The notes beneath the pieces were generated by a model. That model had not been told where the DNA came from, ran no database searches, and saw only the letters and a list, made by a program, of their open reading frames with translations. DNA of 7,298 bases from JAQSWP01 sp040255215 (GTDB taxonomy: Bacteria > Pseudomonadota > Alphaproteobacteria > Reyranellales > JAQSWP01). Made by a program: the position numbers and the translations under genes. Where the stretch lies: assembly GCA_040255215.1 (NCBI GenBank), contig JBDZUM010000154.1:1-7298 (forward strand), written 5' to 3'. This document shows positions 6,572-7,298 of the stretch, piece after piece. The stretch's first letter is position 1, and each line of letters opens with the position of its first letter.

Positions 6572-6880
6572 TCAGACGAAACGGGGAATGGGTCCGCGTT
6601 GGGGCGTCATGCGATCGGACAAATCCAGTGTGACTTCGTCCACATAGCACCACCCCCATCCTTCGGGGGGATCATAGCCCTCGATGATGGGGTGGCCGGT
6701 CGCGTGGAAATGTCGGGTAGCGTGGCGATGCGGCGAGGAATCGCAGCATCCCACGTGGCCGCAGGTGCGGCACAATCTCAGGTGGACCCAGGGCGAACCG
6801 ATCTTGAGGCACTCTTCGCAGCCTTTTGCGCTGGGTACCACGTCGCGGATCGTGTCGAGATGCGAACACTCGTCACTCAT
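6572..6880 (-). CDS. UBP-type zinc-finger protein
   Basis: This 102-residue protein consists almost entirely of one ZnF-UBP domain, the fold that in eukaryotic deubiquitinases and HDAC6 binds the C-terminus of ubiquitin. The ligand pattern is complete: C5-x-H7, C21-x2-C24, W31, C37-x2-C40-G, C45, H53, H57 and H63, then the W75-G-W-C-Y-V-D81 signature. The start at 6880 is supported by AAGGAG (6888-6893) seven bases upstream; an in-frame start further upstream would add 22 unrelated residues. Stand-alone bacterial members are fairly common in proteobacteria and actinobacteria, but their partner is not established to my knowledge. The protein is cytoplasmic, with no catalytic domain. It lies 87 bp downstream of the YncE-like gene on the same strand but has its own ribosome binding site, so co-transcription is possible and not shown. 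Confidence 0.9.
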   Translation of the reverse strand: MSDECSHLDTIRDVVPSAKGCEECLKIGSPWVHLRLCRTCGHVGCCDSSPHRHATRHFHATGHPIIEGYDPPEGWGWCYVDEVTLDLSDRMTPQRGPIPRFV

Positions 6881-6887
6881 CGAAGTT

Positions 6888-6893
6888 CTCCTT
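6888..6893 (-). promoter_or_regulatory. Ribosome binding site of the zinc-finger gene
   Basis: Read on the minus strand this is AAGGAG, seven bases before the ATG at 6880. It decides the start of the zinc-finger gene. Confidence 0.8.
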
Positions 6894-6967
6894 TCGCTTG
6901 AATCCGGCCCTGTCGTACGGCGCGCTGTGCTCTCGGGGTCGTACATTGCTTCGCGGTGAGCCCAACG

Positions 6968-7298
6968 TCATTGCTTCAGCGGCGCGTGCGCGACCACCAG
7001 AATTCCGAAGCTTCCGGGCTTGATCGTGGGCCGCGGATACGGCTCGGCCTTGGTGGCCGCAGGCCGCGGACCGAGTTCCGCCGCCGAGAGGTACACACGG
7101 CCGGTGGCGTCGTCGAGCGCCAGGGTGCGCGCGCTTTTCTGGGTCGGAACATTCGCGATCACCTGATAGTGGTCGGGCGTTTCTTCGCGCACGACGGTCA
7201 AGGTGCCGCTGCGGCCGTTGGAACTGAACACCAGGCCGCGTTGCGCGTCGTACCGTGCGCCGTCGGGGCCGTCGCCGATCGGCACGCTGGCCACGGGC
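6968..7298 (-). CDS. YncE-like YVTN beta-propeller protein, C-terminal part (5' end outside window)
   Basis: Only about the last 110 residues are present; the frame stays open to the window edge, so the start is missing. The visible part reads as the last propeller blades of a YncE / 40-residue YVTN-repeat protein: IGDGPDGARYDAQRGLVFSS, then GTLTVV, then VPTQKSARTLALDDATGRVYLSAAELGP, followed by a Pro-rich stretch and a short closing strand. The blocks PIGDG-x-D and P-T-Q-x-x-A-R-T-x-A-L-D are familiar from this family. Full members are typically about 330-350 residues with a signal peptide and are periplasmic, so that is inferred for the unseen part. The GTG at 7294 is within the domain and is not a credible start. 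Its function is unknown; family members are often near metal or redox genes. Confidence 0.85.
   Translation of the reverse strand, partial: PVASVPIGDGPDGARYDAQRGLVFSSNGRSGTLTVVREETPDHYQVIANVPTQKSARTLALDDATGRVYLSAAELGPRPAATKAEPYPRPTIKPGSFGILVVAHAPLKQ

Overview
The window looks like a chromosomal segment of a high-GC gammaproteobacterium, most likely a Xanthomonadales relative (Lysobacter, Dyella or Rhodanobacter type). This rests on GC-rich codon usage, a long exported Asp-box propeller protein of a kind common in that order, and intergenic inverted-repeat elements with CGTCATTCCGG / CCGGAATGACG ends. The taxonomic call is inference from overall character, not from a marker gene.

Layout, left to right. 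Bases 1-330 hold two tandem copies of a palindromic, MITE- or REP-like element (about 160 bp apart) and a degenerate third piece. They end just before a short promoter region and a 1059-residue secreted beta-propeller protein (415-3594, +). A 19-bp hairpin follows at 3612-3651. Next comes a stretch of clearly lower GC with one long minus-strand gene (3900-5672) for a 590-residue cytoplasmic protein that I cannot assign. Its C-terminal third is helical and carries an R-x4-H motif reminiscent of HEPN ribonuclease domains. A 182-bp divergent intergenic region separates it from a RibD C-terminal / dihydrofolate-reductase-fold protein (5855-6388, +). The right half of the same intergenic repeat follows, with a 9-bp hairpin that may serve as a terminator. 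The window ends with two minus-strand genes: a small UBP-type zinc-finger protein (6572-6880) and the C-terminal end of a YncE-like YVTN beta-propeller protein (6968-7298, 5' end outside the window).

The genes do not form one pathway. The first four are separate transcription units: the propeller gene and the 590-residue gene converge, the 590-residue gene and the reductase-fold gene diverge, and the reductase-fold and zinc-finger genes converge. Only the YncE-like and zinc-finger genes could be co-transcribed (87-bp gap). The single best candidate for undescribed biology is the low-GC 590-residue gene, which looks like an acquired single-gene cargo. A defence or toxin role is a hypothesis, not something the sequence proves. 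No tRNA, rRNA, CRISPR array, transposase or integrase is visible.
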